Shown here one piece after another: positions 18,256 through 25,783 of a stretch of DNA of 64,000 bases (its first letter is position 1; the number at the start of each line of letters is the position of its first letter). The translations under genes were made by a program, and so were the position numbers. The notes under the pieces were generated by a model. The model did no database searches. It worked only from the letters and a program-made list of their open reading frames with translations, and was not told the DNA's origin. Source of the DNA: Alishewanella longhuensis (GTDB lineage Bacteria; Pseudomonadota; Gammaproteobacteria; Enterobacterales; Alteromonadaceae); assembly GCF_014653435.1 (NCBI RefSeq), contig NZ_BNAO01000005.1, positions 92,920 through 156,919 on the forward strand. The letters are read 5' to 3'.

Positions 18256-18342
18256 TTATATACCCAAGTGAGTTCAAGATGCGAGTTTCAGAGCGCCTGA
18301 GCGGGGCTAACGTCCATCTTGTGAAGTCACTCGGTTATATAA
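18256..18342. repeat. TATACCC-type inverted-repeat element between seqA and ybfF
   Basis: Imperfect arms TTATATACCCAAGTGAGTTC (18256 onwards, followed by AAGATG) and the reverse complement of 18315-18342 (TTATATAACCGAGTGACTTC, then ACAAGATG) enclose a 33-nt centre. Elements starting TATACCCAAGTNACTTCAAGATG are dispersed in many Alteromonadales genomes and look like non-autonomous mobile repeats. It sits in the divergent seqA/ybfF promoter region, leaving about 67 bp before ybfF. Confidence 0.75.
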
Positions 18343-18409
18343 CGCAATTGCCACTGACGCCTGTAAGCAATTTTGTTAAAATAGCGCAAATTTAGCAGAC
18401 AGGATAACT

Positions 18410-19171
18410 ATGATTTTACATTATCAACTTAGCGGTTCTGGTCCGGCGGTGGTATTAATCCATGGCCTCTTTGGCAGTTTTGAGAACTTAGGCAGTATTG
18501 CCAGAGCCCTTAGCGATGACTTTCAGATTATTAATATTGATGTGCGCAATCACGGTCGCTCTGCGCATAGCGATGAAATGAACTATCCGCTATTGGCAAC
18601 AGATTTGGCCGATACGCTAGCGCATTTGCAGATTAAACCCTTCGCACTGGTTGGTCACTCTATGGGCGGCAAAATAGCTATGGAGTATGCATTACGTTAT
18701 CCAGATAGCGTGGCACGCCTGGTGTTAGCTGATATCGCTCCGGTTAGCTATCATGCAAGACACCAAAGCATTTTTGCCGGGCTTAATAACGTTGACTTCG
18801 CACATTTGTCTAGCAGAGCCGAAGCAGACAAGCGGTTAGCACAACATATTCACGAGCCTGGTGTACGGCAATTCCTGCTAAAAAGCCTGGATAAAACCGA
18901 CAACGGCTTTCGCTGGCGCTTTAACCTGGCAGCGTTACATACCCACTATGCCGAGTTAATTGGTGCACCACAGGCTGGCGGGCAATTTAACGGCCCAGCG
19001 CTTTTTATAAAAGGCGGAGACTCAGATTACATTTTACCAGAGCATCGACCGCTGATTGTGCAACACTTCCCACATGCGCAAGCGAAAGTGATCCAAGGCA
19101 CCGGGCATTGGCTACATGCAGAAAAACCTGCCGCCTTTAACAAGCTGGTACGGGATTTTTTATTGAGCTAG
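18410..19171 (+). CDS. ybfF: Alpha/beta hydrolase YbfF (esterase)
   Basis: This 253-residue alpha/beta-hydrolase has the nucleophile elbow GHSMGGK (serine near residue 86), the oxyanion region HGLFGSFENLG, and a terminal histidine in GTGHWLHAEKP. E. coli YbfF hydrolyses acyl-CoA and small esters. AGGA precedes the ATG. It is divergent from seqA and begins a plus-strand run (DUF2788, ybfE, fldA). The conserved neighbourhood supports the name. Confidence 0.9.
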   Translation: MILHYQLSGSGPAVVLIHGLFGSFENLGSIARALSDDFQIINIDVRNHGRSAHSDEMNYPLLATDLADTLAHLQIKPFALVGHSMGGKIAMEYALRYPDSVARLVLADIAPVSYHARHQSIFAGLNNVDFAHLSSRAEADKRLAQHIHEPGVRQFLLKSLDKTDNGFRWRFNLAALHTHYAELIGAPQAGGQFNGPALFIKGGDSDYILPEHRPLIVQHFPHAQAKVIQGTGHWLHAEKPAAFNKLVRDFLLS

Positions 19172-19189
19172 CGCAGAATTTTTTCTGCG
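19172..19189 (+). other. Small hairpin after ybfF
   Basis: CGCAGAA-TTTT-TTCTGCG overlaps the ybfF stop region. It has no following T-run. TATAGT at about 19197 may be the -10 element of a promoter for the DUF2788 gene. Confidence 0.3.
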
Positions 19190-19233
19190 ATTTATGCTAT
19201 AGTGCGCGCACTTTTTTCACAGCGAGCCAACAC

Positions 19234-19431
19234 ATGAGCATAGAGCAGTTTGAAGCAATTGGATTATGGCTGGGATTGGGCGCACTGTATTTCTTTATTG
19301 TGCTGGCCATCCGGGACGTGCTGAAAAAAAGTCAGGCACCAAAGATGGGACAGTTTTTCGTTTGGTTGGTACTGTTTTTATCACCTTTGGTGTTTATCGT
19401 TAAAACTATTGTGCAGTATTTTTTCGAATAA
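19234..19431 (+). CDS. DUF2788 small membrane protein
   Basis: This 65-residue protein has two hydrophobic segments (about 10-27 and 42-62) separated by a basic loop (RDVLKKSQAPKMGQF). It fits DUF2788, a small inner-membrane family found between ybfF and ybfE in gammaproteobacteria. Its function is unknown. It starts 62 bp after ybfF and ends 15 bp before ybfE, so it is likely co-transcribed with ybfE and fldA. Confidence 0.85.
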   Translation: MSIEQFEAIGLWLGLGALYFFIVLAIRDVLKKSQAPKMGQFFVWLVLFLSPLVFIVKTIVQYFFE

Positions 19432-19446
19432 AAGGGCGATTGATTC

Positions 19447-19719
19447 ATGGCTAAAATTGCCACTGATCGCACGACTATTGATTTGTTTGCGCTGGAAAAA
19501 CGCCCCGGCAGACCCAAAACCAACCCGCTGCCACGGGAAGAACAGCTAAAACTGAACAAACGTAATCAAATTAAACGCGATCGTGTAAAGGGGTTAAAAC
19601 GTATTGAATGTAAAGTGCCAGAGCAGTTATGCGAAAAACTGGATCAGGCGGCCCTTGAGGCAAACATGACACGTAGTAACTTTATTGAATATCTTTTAGA
19701 ACAGGCTTTGGCCAGGTAA
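19447..19719 (+). CDS. ybfE: LexA-regulated protein YbfE family
   Basis: This 90-residue basic protein has a conserved N-terminal motif (LFALEKRPGRPKTNPLPREEQLKLNKRNQIKRD) and a C-terminal ribbon-helix-helix-like half (ECKVPEQLCEKLDQAALEANMTRSNFIEYLLEQAL). The family is LexA-controlled in E. coli, but I see no convincing LexA box just upstream here. It could be a small DNA-binding protein; its role is not established. It lies 13 bp before fldA. Confidence 0.85.
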   Translation: MAKIATDRTTIDLFALEKRPGRPKTNPLPREEQLKLNKRNQIKRDRVKGLKRIECKVPEQLCEKLDQAALEANMTRSNFIEYLLEQALAR

Positions 19720-19732
19720 GAAGGCTTATAAC

Positions 19733-20263
19733 ATGGCAACAGTTGGTATTTTTTTTGGTAGCGATACAGGTAACACCGAACATATCGCCAAGATGATCCA
19801 GAAAGAACTGGGTAAGCAGCTCGTTGAAGTGCGTGATATCGCCAAAAGTAGCAAAGAAGATATCGCTACTTTTGATTTACTGCTGCTTGGTATCCCCACC
19901 TGGTACTATGGTGAAGCCCAATGTGACTGGGATGATTTTTTCCCTGAGCTGGAAGGCATCGATTTTAACAACAAACTGGTAGCCATTTTTGGCTGTGGCG
20001 ATCAAGAAGATTACGCCGAGTACTTCTTGGATGCTATGGGTACATTACGCGATATTATCGAGCCCAAAGGTGCTATTATCGTAGGTCACTGGCCAACTGC
20101 CGGTTATAACTTTGTGGCCTCTAAAGCCCTGGTTGATGACAACCACTTTGTTGGTTTAGGGGTTGACGAAGATCGCCAGCCAGAACTGACTGAGCAAAGA
20201 GTTAAACAGTGGTGTAAGCAAGTTTACGAAGAGATGAGCTTAGCCGAGTTTGCTAATTTATAA
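19733..20263 (+). CDS. fldA: Flavodoxin I
   Basis: This 176-residue long-chain flavodoxin carries FMN and transfers electrons to radical-SAM and other reductive enzymes. The FMN phosphate loop is FFGSDTGNTEHIAKM. The isoalloxazine-binding loops are PTWYYGEAQCDWDDF and GCGDQEDYAEYF. The ~20-residue insertion marking long-chain flavodoxins is present. AGAAGG precedes the ATG. Its position after ybfE is conserved. In enterics fur follows directly; here a reversed DUF4442 gene lies between. Confidence 0.95.
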   Translation: MATVGIFFGSDTGNTEHIAKMIQKELGKQLVEVRDIAKSSKEDIATFDLLLLGIPTWYYGEAQCDWDDFFPELEGIDFNNKLVAIFGCGDQEDYAEYFLDAMGTLRDIIEPKGAIIVGHWPTAGYNFVASKALVDDNHFVGLGVDEDRQPELTEQRVKQWCKQVYEEMSLAEFANL

Positions 20264-20286
20264 TCGCTAGCTAGCATTACACTTTA

Positions 20287-20308
20287 CAAAGGCCGCTTGC
20301 GGCCTTTG
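20287..20308. terminator. Terminator between fldA and the DUF4442 gene
   Basis: CAAAGGCCGC-TT-GCGGCCTTTG is a 10-bp perfect stem followed on the plus strand by TTGTTG. It lies between two convergent genes and may end both. Confidence 0.75.
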
Positions 20309-20318
20309 TTGTTGCTGC

Positions 20319-20783
20319 CTAACGGTATTTTGGCTTTTTGCGGATGTAAACAGTGCGGTTTACCTCGCAAACCACATTATTCTCGGCATCTTTGATATGC
20401 ACCAAAAACTGCGGAAAATACTTATCGCCCTGTTCAGTCTGATCTTTAATCTCGTTTACTTTGTCGTCTGATAGCCAAAATTCGGCGGTAAGTTTGCTAA
20501 GACCCGGTTTGATAAAATTAATATCAGCTTGTTTATCCCAAACAATATATTCCCGTCCCAAGGCTCCCATTAACATTAACGGATAAATCGGATCCGTCAT
20601 CGCAAACATCGAGCCACCAAATTGGCTACGGTTGATGTTTTTAGTCCAGGGCCGCGATTTTAACTCAACTTTGCAATAGCGGTAATCATCGCTTAATACC
20701 GCAACCTTAATACCGCTAAAGAAAAAAGGCGGCCAAAAATTTAAAAGATGGCGCATCACCGCCGGTTTAAATGCCCAACGCAT
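20319..20783 (-). CDS. DUF4442 hotdog-fold thioesterase-like protein
   Basis: This 154-residue protein matches the DUF4442/YiiD-C-like hotdog families, related to acyl-CoA thioesterases. Visible elements are the N-terminal helix (MRHLLNFWPPFFFSGIKVAVLSDDY), the central helix region NINRSQFGGSMFAMTDPIYPLMLMGALG and the strand IVWDKQADINFIKPG. The catalytic activity is not proven for the family. It is transcribed against its neighbours and sits between fldA and fur, which are adjacent in many relatives. Lost from that pair is the usual short fldA-fur spacing. Confidence 0.8.
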   Translation of the reverse strand: MRWAFKPAVMRHLLNFWPPFFFSGIKVAVLSDDYRYCKVELKSRPWTKNINRSQFGGSMFAMTDPIYPLMLMGALGREYIVWDKQADINFIKPGLSKLTAEFWLSDDKVNEIKDQTEQGDKYFPQFLVHIKDAENNVVCEVNRTVYIRKKPKYR

Positions 20784-20920
20784 AAGACTCTCTGGTAAGA
20801 CCTGTTTTAGGCATTGTACCTAAGCTAGCTTAAGGCACAAGCTTACCTCGAAAAAATCTTTGCTTGTAACTCAGAAGCACGCAGCTTTCTCAGCATTGAC
20901 TATTAAAGTGCACAAAGCAA

Positions 20921-20948
20921 TTGAATATATAACTAATGCCTTTATAAT
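20921..20948 (+). promoter_or_regulatory. Candidate sigma-70 promoter for fur
   Basis: TTGAAT (20921-20926) and TATAAT (20943-20948) are separated by 16 bp, with the fur ATG 33 bp downstream. The reversed DUF4442 gene upstream means fur needs its own promoter. Confidence 0.6.
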
Positions 20949-20980
20949 CCCTGTAAGTTCACGTTTAAAAAAGAGTACTT

Positions 20981-21421
20981 ATGAACGACCATAATACCGA
21001 ATTACGCAAAGCAGGCCTTAAAGTTACCCTACCACGGGTGAAGATTTTAGAAATTTTACAAGATCCAAAACATCAGCATATTAGTGCTGAAGATGTTTAT
21101 AAAATCTTACTGGAGTTGGGTGAAGATATCGGTCTGGCTACGGTGTATCGGGTACTCAACCAATTTGACGATGCAGGCATTTTAACACGCCATCATTTTG
21201 AAGGCGGCAAGTCCGTATTCGAACTGACCGGTGCCAACCACCATGATCACCTGGTCTGCCTGAAATGTGGCAAGGTCGTCGAGTTTGAAGATGATATGAT
21301 TGAGCGTCGTCAGTTGGAAATAGCCAAAACCAACGGCATTAAGCTAACCCATCACAGCCTCTACCTATACGGTGAATGTGAAGACACCGAGCAGTGTAAA
21401 AAGAACTCTCAAGGTCACTAA
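20981..21421 (+). CDS. fur: Ferric uptake regulator Fur
   Basis: This 146-residue protein is the usual size. The N-terminal winged helix (about 1-85) includes LRKAGLKVTLPRVKILEIL and the recognition region VYRVLNQFDDAGILTRHHFEGGKSVFEL. The C-terminal domain holds the metal sites: HHDHLVCLKCGKVVEFED with the CxxC structural zinc pair, and HHSLYLYGEC. With Fe(II) it represses iron-uptake genes. The two Fur-box-like sites in this window (near 31000 and 41180) are its likely targets. A strong terminator follows the stop. Confidence 0.96.
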   Translation: MNDHNTELRKAGLKVTLPRVKILEILQDPKHQHISAEDVYKILLELGEDIGLATVYRVLNQFDDAGILTRHHFEGGKSVFELTGANHHDHLVCLKCGKVVEFEDDMIERRQLEIAKTNGIKLTHHSLYLYGECEDTEQCKKNSQGH

Positions 21422-21422
21422 T

Positions 21423-21450
21423 AAAAAACCTCCAGCTGGAGGTTTTTTAT
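21423..21450. terminator. Bidirectional intrinsic terminator after fur
   Basis: AAAAAACCTCCAG/CTGGAGGTTTTTT forms a perfect stem with A- and T-runs on both sides. It lies between convergent fur and the GNAT gene and can serve both. Confidence 0.92.
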
Positions 21451-21471
21451 TACATAAACAAAGAGTACAGC

Positions 21472-21966
21472 TTAATGGTTTGGACTAACACGGGCCATTA
21501 GCAAGGCATTGATATAATTACCGTACTGAAAAGCGTAGTCGGTTAATTCGGCCTCAACTTCAAAACCAAACCGCTCATAAAGCGCTACAGCCGGCTCATT
21601 AGAGGTGTAGACCAATAACTCGACACGGCGTAATGCCAGCCAATTATCGGCCATATCCAGTGCGGCTCGCAACAACGCCGAACCAATACCCTGCCCTTGA
21701 TAGGGTTCCGAAACGCCCATACCAATTTCAGCCACATGGCGTCTTCTGGGGTTTTGCATCACCTGTAATCCGAGCTGGCCCACTACCATACCTTCTACTT
21801 CTGCGACCAAATTATAAAAACCGGCTTGTGGCATAAATAAGCTTTGCCATTTTGCTTCCGGTTGATAAGGTAATTGCAAGGTATTGGCATAAACCGACGA
21901 TTGATCATAAATGGCTTTTACTGCGGCTAAATCAGCAGGTTCAGCATGGCGGATCACGGCTAACAT
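21472..21966 (-). CDS. GNAT-family N-acetyltransferase
   Basis: This 164-residue protein is a single GNAT domain. The acetyl-CoA pyrophosphate loop is visible as GMGVSEPYQGQGIGSALLRAAL (Q/RxxGxG/A form). YTSNEPAVALYERFGFEVEAEL is the conserved motif-B/C-terminal helix. The substrate is unknown; similar short enzymes act on amines or on phosphinothricin-like compounds. AAGGAG lies ahead of the ATG. It is a single-gene unit between terminators. Confidence 0.88.
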   Translation of the reverse strand: MLAVIRHAEPADLAAVKAIYDQSSVYANTLQLPYQPEAKWQSLFMPQAGFYNLVAEVEGMVVGQLGLQVMQNPRRRHVAEIGMGVSEPYQGQGIGSALLRAALDMADNWLALRRVELLVYTSNEPAVALYERFGFEVEAELTDYAFQYGNYINALLMARVSPNH

Positions 21967-22015
21967 AGAGAGGCTCCTTAAATGATAACCTCATCTTAAA
22001 ATTGCCCCTATAAAA

Positions 22016-22037
22016 AAGCCAGCAAAATTGCTGGCTT
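22016..22037 (-). terminator. Intrinsic terminator after etfA
   Basis: AAGCCAGC-AATTTT-GCTGGCTT is followed on the minus strand by TTTTTATA. It lies 25 bp beyond the etfA stop. Confidence 0.88.
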
Positions 22038-22061
22038 AGTCTTAAGATAGAAAGCAACAGC

Positions 22062-22988
22062 TTACAAGGCTGCTTCTAACTCTGGCAAAATGGTAAATAA
22101 GTCACCCACCAACCCGTAATCAGCAACCTGGAAAATAGGGGCTTCGGCGTCTTTATTGATGGCGACAATCACTTTTGAGTCTTTCATACCTGCCAGATGT
22201 TGGATAGCACCAGAAATACCAACAGCAATATAGAGGTCGGGCGCAACAATTTTACCGGTTTGACCAACCTGCATATCATTGGGCACAAAACCGGCGTCTA
22301 CCGCAGCCCGAGAGGCACCGATAGCGGCATTAAGCTTATCAGCAATACCGTTAAGCAAGGCGAAATTTTCACCATTTTGCATACCGCGACCACCAGAGAT
22401 AATCACTTTAGCGGCGGTCAGTTCCGGCCGCTCTGACTTCGTTAGCTCTTCGCTGACAAAACGTGACACACCAAGCTCTTTAACAATATCCAGTTTTTCG
22501 ATAGCAGCGCTATTACCTGTTGGTGCCGCCGCGAAGGCCGAACTGCGTACCGTTAACACCTTAATGCTATCGGCAGACTGCACGGTAGCAATGGCATTAC
22601 CGGCGTAAACAGGACGGACGAAGGTATCGGCGCTGGCGATGGCAATCACATCAGAAATTTGGGCCACATCCAACAAAGCAGCTACTCGTGGTAGCATATT
22701 TTTGCCAGTAGTAGTTGCAGCAGCAAGAATATGGCTGTAACCCTTGCCTAGCTCAGCAACTAAAGCGGCGACATTTTCTGCCAGCTGATGACCATAGGCC
22801 GCATCATCAGCGACCAATACTTTAGTTACACCCACTACCTCTGCAGCCTGTGCAGCGGCAGTCTGGCATTGTTCACCCGCCACCAGCAGATGAACCTCAG
22901 CCCCCAGCAAGCTGGCGGCCTGTACAGTTTTATAGGTATCGGCTTTTAAACTGCTGTTGTTGTGCTCGGCAATTACTAAAATCGTCAT
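22062..22988 (-). CDS. etfA: Electron transfer flavoprotein alpha subunit
   Basis: This 308-residue FAD-binding subunit of ETF accepts electrons from acyl-CoA dehydrogenases. The C-terminal FAD domain has the signature [60 protein letters not shown] and [21 protein letters not shown]. Its ATG overlaps the etfB stop (ATGA). It works with the ETF-QO encoded divergently nearby. BCKDH-derived branched-chain acyl-CoAs are one likely electron source given the shared operators. Confidence 0.95.
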   Translation of the reverse strand: MTILVIAEHNNSSLKADTYKTVQAASLLGAEVHLLVAGEQCQTAAAQAAEVVGVTKVLVADDAAYGHQLAENVAALVAELGKGYSHILAAATTTGKNMLPRVAALLDVAQISDVIAIASADTFVRPVYAGNAIATVQSADSIKVLTVRSSAFAAAPTGNSAAIEKLDIVKELGVSRFVSEELTKSERPELTAAKVIISGGRGMQNGENFALLNGIADKLNAAIGASRAAVDAGFVPNDMQVGQTGKIVAPDLYIAVGISGAIQHLAGMKDSKVIVAINKDAEAPIFQVADYGLVGDLFTILPELEAAL

Positions 22989-23737
22989 GAGATCACCTTT
23001 GCTTCATCTTTTAATTTACTAACCAGTTCAGCGACATCACTTAGTACAACACCGGCCTTACGGCTTTCAGGCGCTTTTACACTAAGTGTTTGCACCTTGG
23101 ACTCCAGCGCCACACCGAAACTGTCAGCGGCGGTGACATCCAAAGGTTTCTTTTTCGCTTTCATGATATTAGGCAGTGACGCATAGCGAGGCTCATTTAA
23201 ACGCAAATCGGTAGATACCACTGCGGGCAGGGTTAACTCCACCGTTTGTAAACCACCGTCTATCTCGCGGGTTACCTGTACTTTACCCTCGGCGACAACC
23301 ACTTTTGAAGCAAAAGTACCCTGCCCCATGCCGGTTAAGGCGGCCAGCATTTGGGCGGTTTGATTATTGTCTGAGTCGATGGCTTGTTTACCCATGATCA
23401 CCAGCTGTGGTTGCTCATTGGCAACGACCTTCGCCAATAACTTGGCCACTTGTAAGGAATCCAGCGTTAATTCTGTATCCAGTTGAATAGCTCGATCAGC
23501 GCCAAGTGCTAAGGCAGTACGTAGTTGCTCTTGCACTAACTTATTACCGATAGATACCACAACAATTTCAGTGGCAATACCGGCTTCTTTTAACCTTACC
23601 GCTTCTTCTACGGCGATTTCACAAAACGGATTTAGTGCCATTTTAACGTTGGCTAAGTCCACACCACTGTTGTCCGGCTTAACCCGAACCTTAACGTTGT
23701 AATCGATAACCCGTTTTACCGGTACTAGAATCTTCAT
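22985..23737 (-). CDS. etfB: Electron transfer flavoprotein beta subunit
   Basis: This 250-residue subunit binds AMP and forms the ETF heterodimer with EtfA. Visible signatures are [21 protein letters not shown] at the N-terminus, [20 protein letters not shown], and the conserved [44 protein letters not shown] is the recognition loop that docks on acyl-CoA dehydrogenases. It is the first gene of the etfBA operon, divergent from ETF-QO, with two palindromic operators in the intergenic region. Confidence 0.95.
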   Translation of the reverse strand: MKILVPVKRVIDYNVKVRVKPDNSGVDLANVKMALNPFCEIAVEEAVRLKEAGIATEIVVVSIGNKLVQEQLRTALALGADRAIQLDTELTLDSLQVAKLLAKVVANEQPQLVIMGKQAIDSDNNQTAQMLAALTGMGQGTFASKVVVAEGKVQVTREIDGGLQTVELTLPAVVSTDLRLNEPRYASLPNIMKAKKKPLDVTAADSFGVALESKVQTLSVKAPESRKAGVVLSDVAELVSKLKDEAKVIS

Positions 23738-23855
23738 AATGGCCTCATCTGAATGCGTATGCTTATCGCCCGAAAATTAAAAATGCTACCTATTTGCCGT
23801 GATGTGCAATATTAAGAGGCAATAACTTTAATTTTTTTGCAGATAAACAGCCTGC

Positions 23856-23871
23856 TTTACGTGCAGGTAAA
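23856..23871. promoter_or_regulatory. Candidate LiuR-like operator 1 in the etfB/ETF-QO region
   Basis: TTTACGTGCAGGTAAA is a near-perfect palindrome, extended by flanking C/G to 18 bp. It differs from the reverse complement of the bkdA1 site (12020-12035) only in the two central bases. It lies about 120 bp from etfB and 200 bp from ETF-QO. The 331-bp divergent gap (23738-24068) holds this site, the one at 23907 and no gene. Confidence 0.62.
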
Positions 23872-23906
23872 GTATAAACTAACGACTGTTCGACAATCTA
23901 CTTCCT

Positions 23907-23924
23907 GTTGACGTTAACGTCAAC
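23907..23924. promoter_or_regulatory. Candidate LiuR-like operator 2 in the etfB/ETF-QO region
   Basis: GTTGACGTTAACGTCAAC is a perfect 18-bp palindrome. Its core TTGACGTTAACGTCAA matches the bkdA1 site in 12 of 16 positions and shares the TTkACsT half-site. Two sites 51 bp apart between divergent promoters could allow joint control of etfBA and ETF-QO. Confidence 0.62.
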
Positions 23925-24068
23925 CTGCAATATTCTGATACGCTAAGATTATTAGCATTAGCTGTAAACAATAACATCCATAGCGGCGCAGTAACTTAAC
24001 ACTTCGTCGGTTAAGTACAGTGTGATACAAGATGCTATAGGCAAACATGGCAGCATAAGGGGTTAAAA

Positions 24069-25724
24069 GTGGAAAAAATCGAAAGAGAAGCAATGGAGTA
24101 CGACGTTGTTATCGTCGGGGCAGGCCCATCCGGTTTATCTGCTGCTATTCGTTTAATGCAACAAGCAGCCGCGGCAGCCAAAGAAATCAGTGTATGCGTG
24201 GTAGAAAAAGGCTCAGAAGTCGGTGCGCATATTCTCTCTGGCGCAGTATTTGAGCCACGGGCCCTCAATGAATTACTGCCCGATTGGCAACAGCAAGGTG
24301 CCCCCTTAACGACTCCTGTTACCCATGATGATATTTATTTATTTAAGGACGCTAATTCAGCGCGTAAATTGCCTAATCTGCTGGTGCCAAAAACCATGCA
24401 TAACAGCGGCAATTATATTGTCTCTGCGGCCAACTTATGTCGCTGGTTGGCGGAGCAAGCCGAAGCGCTCGGTGTAGAAATTTTCCCCGGCTTCGCTGCC
24501 AGTGAGCTCATTCTTGAAGACAATGTGGTAAAAGGCATTGTGATTGGCGATATGGGGCTAGACCGCGAAGGCAAGCCAAAAGACAGCTTTACCCCGGGGA
24601 TGGAACTACGGGCTAAATATACGCTCTTTGCTGAAGGATGCCGCGGCCATTTAGGCAAGCAGCTTATTCAGCACTTCCAACTCGATACAGATAAATCACC
24701 GCAGCACTATGCTATTGGCTTTAAAGAAATCTGGGATGTGCCTGCAGAGCAACACCATGCTGGTCTGGTAGTGCACTCTGCTGGCTGGCCGCTGACGGAT
24801 GCCAGTGGCGGTGGCTATTTATATCATGCCGAAGGACAACAGGTGGTGTTAGGCTTAATTGTTGATCTTAACTACAGCAATCCATACCTTAACCCGTTTG
24901 AAGAGTTTCAGCGCTATAAACAGCATCCTATCATTAGCCAGTATCTGCAAAATGGTAAACGTGTCGCTTACGGTGCCCGCGCTATTGCCAAGGGTGGCTT
25001 AAACAGCTTACCTAAAATGACCTTTAACGGCGGTATGTTGCTCGGTTGTAATGCTGGCACCCTCAATTTCGCTAAAATTAAAGGCAATCACACCGCGATG
25101 AAATCGGGCATGCTGGCCGCTGAGGTTGTGGCCGAAGCCTTACTGGCGGGCGATGAAGGCGGTAAAGATTTAACGGCTTATGCTACACACTTTACCAATA
25201 GCTGGCTCTATGACGAGCTATACCGCTCACGTAATTTTGGCGCGGCAATTCATAAGTTTGGCACCTTTTGGGGCGGCGCCTACAACACCCTTGATCAAAA
25301 CCTATTTGGCGGCAAATTGCCGTTTACCCTCAAAGATCAGACACCCGATTATGCCATGTTAAAACCGGCCAGCAGTGCGCAAGCCATTAGCTACCCCAAA
25401 CCGGATAACAAACTAAGTTTTGATCGCTTAAGCTCGGTCTATCTATCGAATACCAACCACGAAGAAGAGCAGCCCTGCCATTTGAAACTAAAAGATAGCA
25501 GTGTGCCGATAACAGTAAACCTGGCGAAATTTGCCGAACCCGCACAGCGCTATTGCCCGGCAGGGGTGTATGAAATTATCGAAGAGCAGGACAAAGGGCC
25601 ACGTTTACAAATAAACGCCCAAAACTGCATTCACTGTAAAACCTGTGATATTAAAGATCCCAGCCAAAACATCACCTGGGTAACCCCTGAGGGTGGCGGC
25701 GGCCCTAACTATCCTAATATGTAG
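24069..25724 (+). CDS. etfD: Electron transfer flavoprotein-ubiquinone oxidoreductase
   Basis: This 551-residue membrane-associated enzyme moves electrons from reduced ETF to ubiquinone. The FAD-binding Rossmann motif is VVIVGAGPSGLSAAIRL near the N-terminus. Quinone-site residues lie in the middle domain. The C-terminal 4Fe-4S ligands are C496 (YCPAGVYE) and C520, C523, C526 (NCIHCKTC), followed by the family end PEGGGGPNYPNM. I keep the GTG start at 24069 because relatives begin MERE...MEYDVV; ATG at 24093 is the alternative. It is divergent from etfBA, the genes of its electron donor. Confidence 0.94.
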   Translation: MEKIEREAMEYDVVIVGAGPSGLSAAIRLMQQAAAAAKEISVCVVEKGSEVGAHILSGAVFEPRALNELLPDWQQQGAPLTTPVTHDDIYLFKDANSARKLPNLLVPKTMHNSGNYIVSAANLCRWLAEQAEALGVEIFPGFAASELILEDNVVKGIVIGDMGLDREGKPKDSFTPGMELRAKYTLFAEGCRGHLGKQLIQHFQLDTDKSPQHYAIGFKEIWDVPAEQHHAGLVVHSAGWPLTDASGGGYLYHAEGQQVVLGLIVDLNYSNPYLNPFEEFQRYKQHPIISQYLQNGKRVAYGARAIAKGGLNSLPKMTFNGGMLLGCNAGTLNFAKIKGNHTAMKSGMLAAEVVAEALLAGDEGGKDLTAYATHFTNSWLYDELYRSRNFGAAIHKFGTFWGGAYNTLDQNLFGGKLPFTLKDQTPDYAMLKPASSAQAISYPKPDNKLSFDRLSSVYLSNTNHEEEQPCHLKLKDSSVPITVNLAKFAEPAQRYCPAGVYEIIEEQDKGPRLQINAQNCIHCKTCDIKDPSQNITWVTPEGGGGPNYPNM

Positions 25725-25739
25725 TCGTTATATTAAGCA

Positions 25740-25767
25740 CAAAGCCGCTGTCTAGCGGCTTTGTTTT
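25740..25767 (+). terminator. Intrinsic terminator after ETF-QO
   Basis: CAAAGCCGCT-GTCT-AGCGGCTTTG is a perfect 10-bp stem followed by TTTTGG on the plus strand, 15 bp after the stop. Confidence 0.85.
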
Positions 25768-25783
25768 GGAAAGCGATTGCCAT

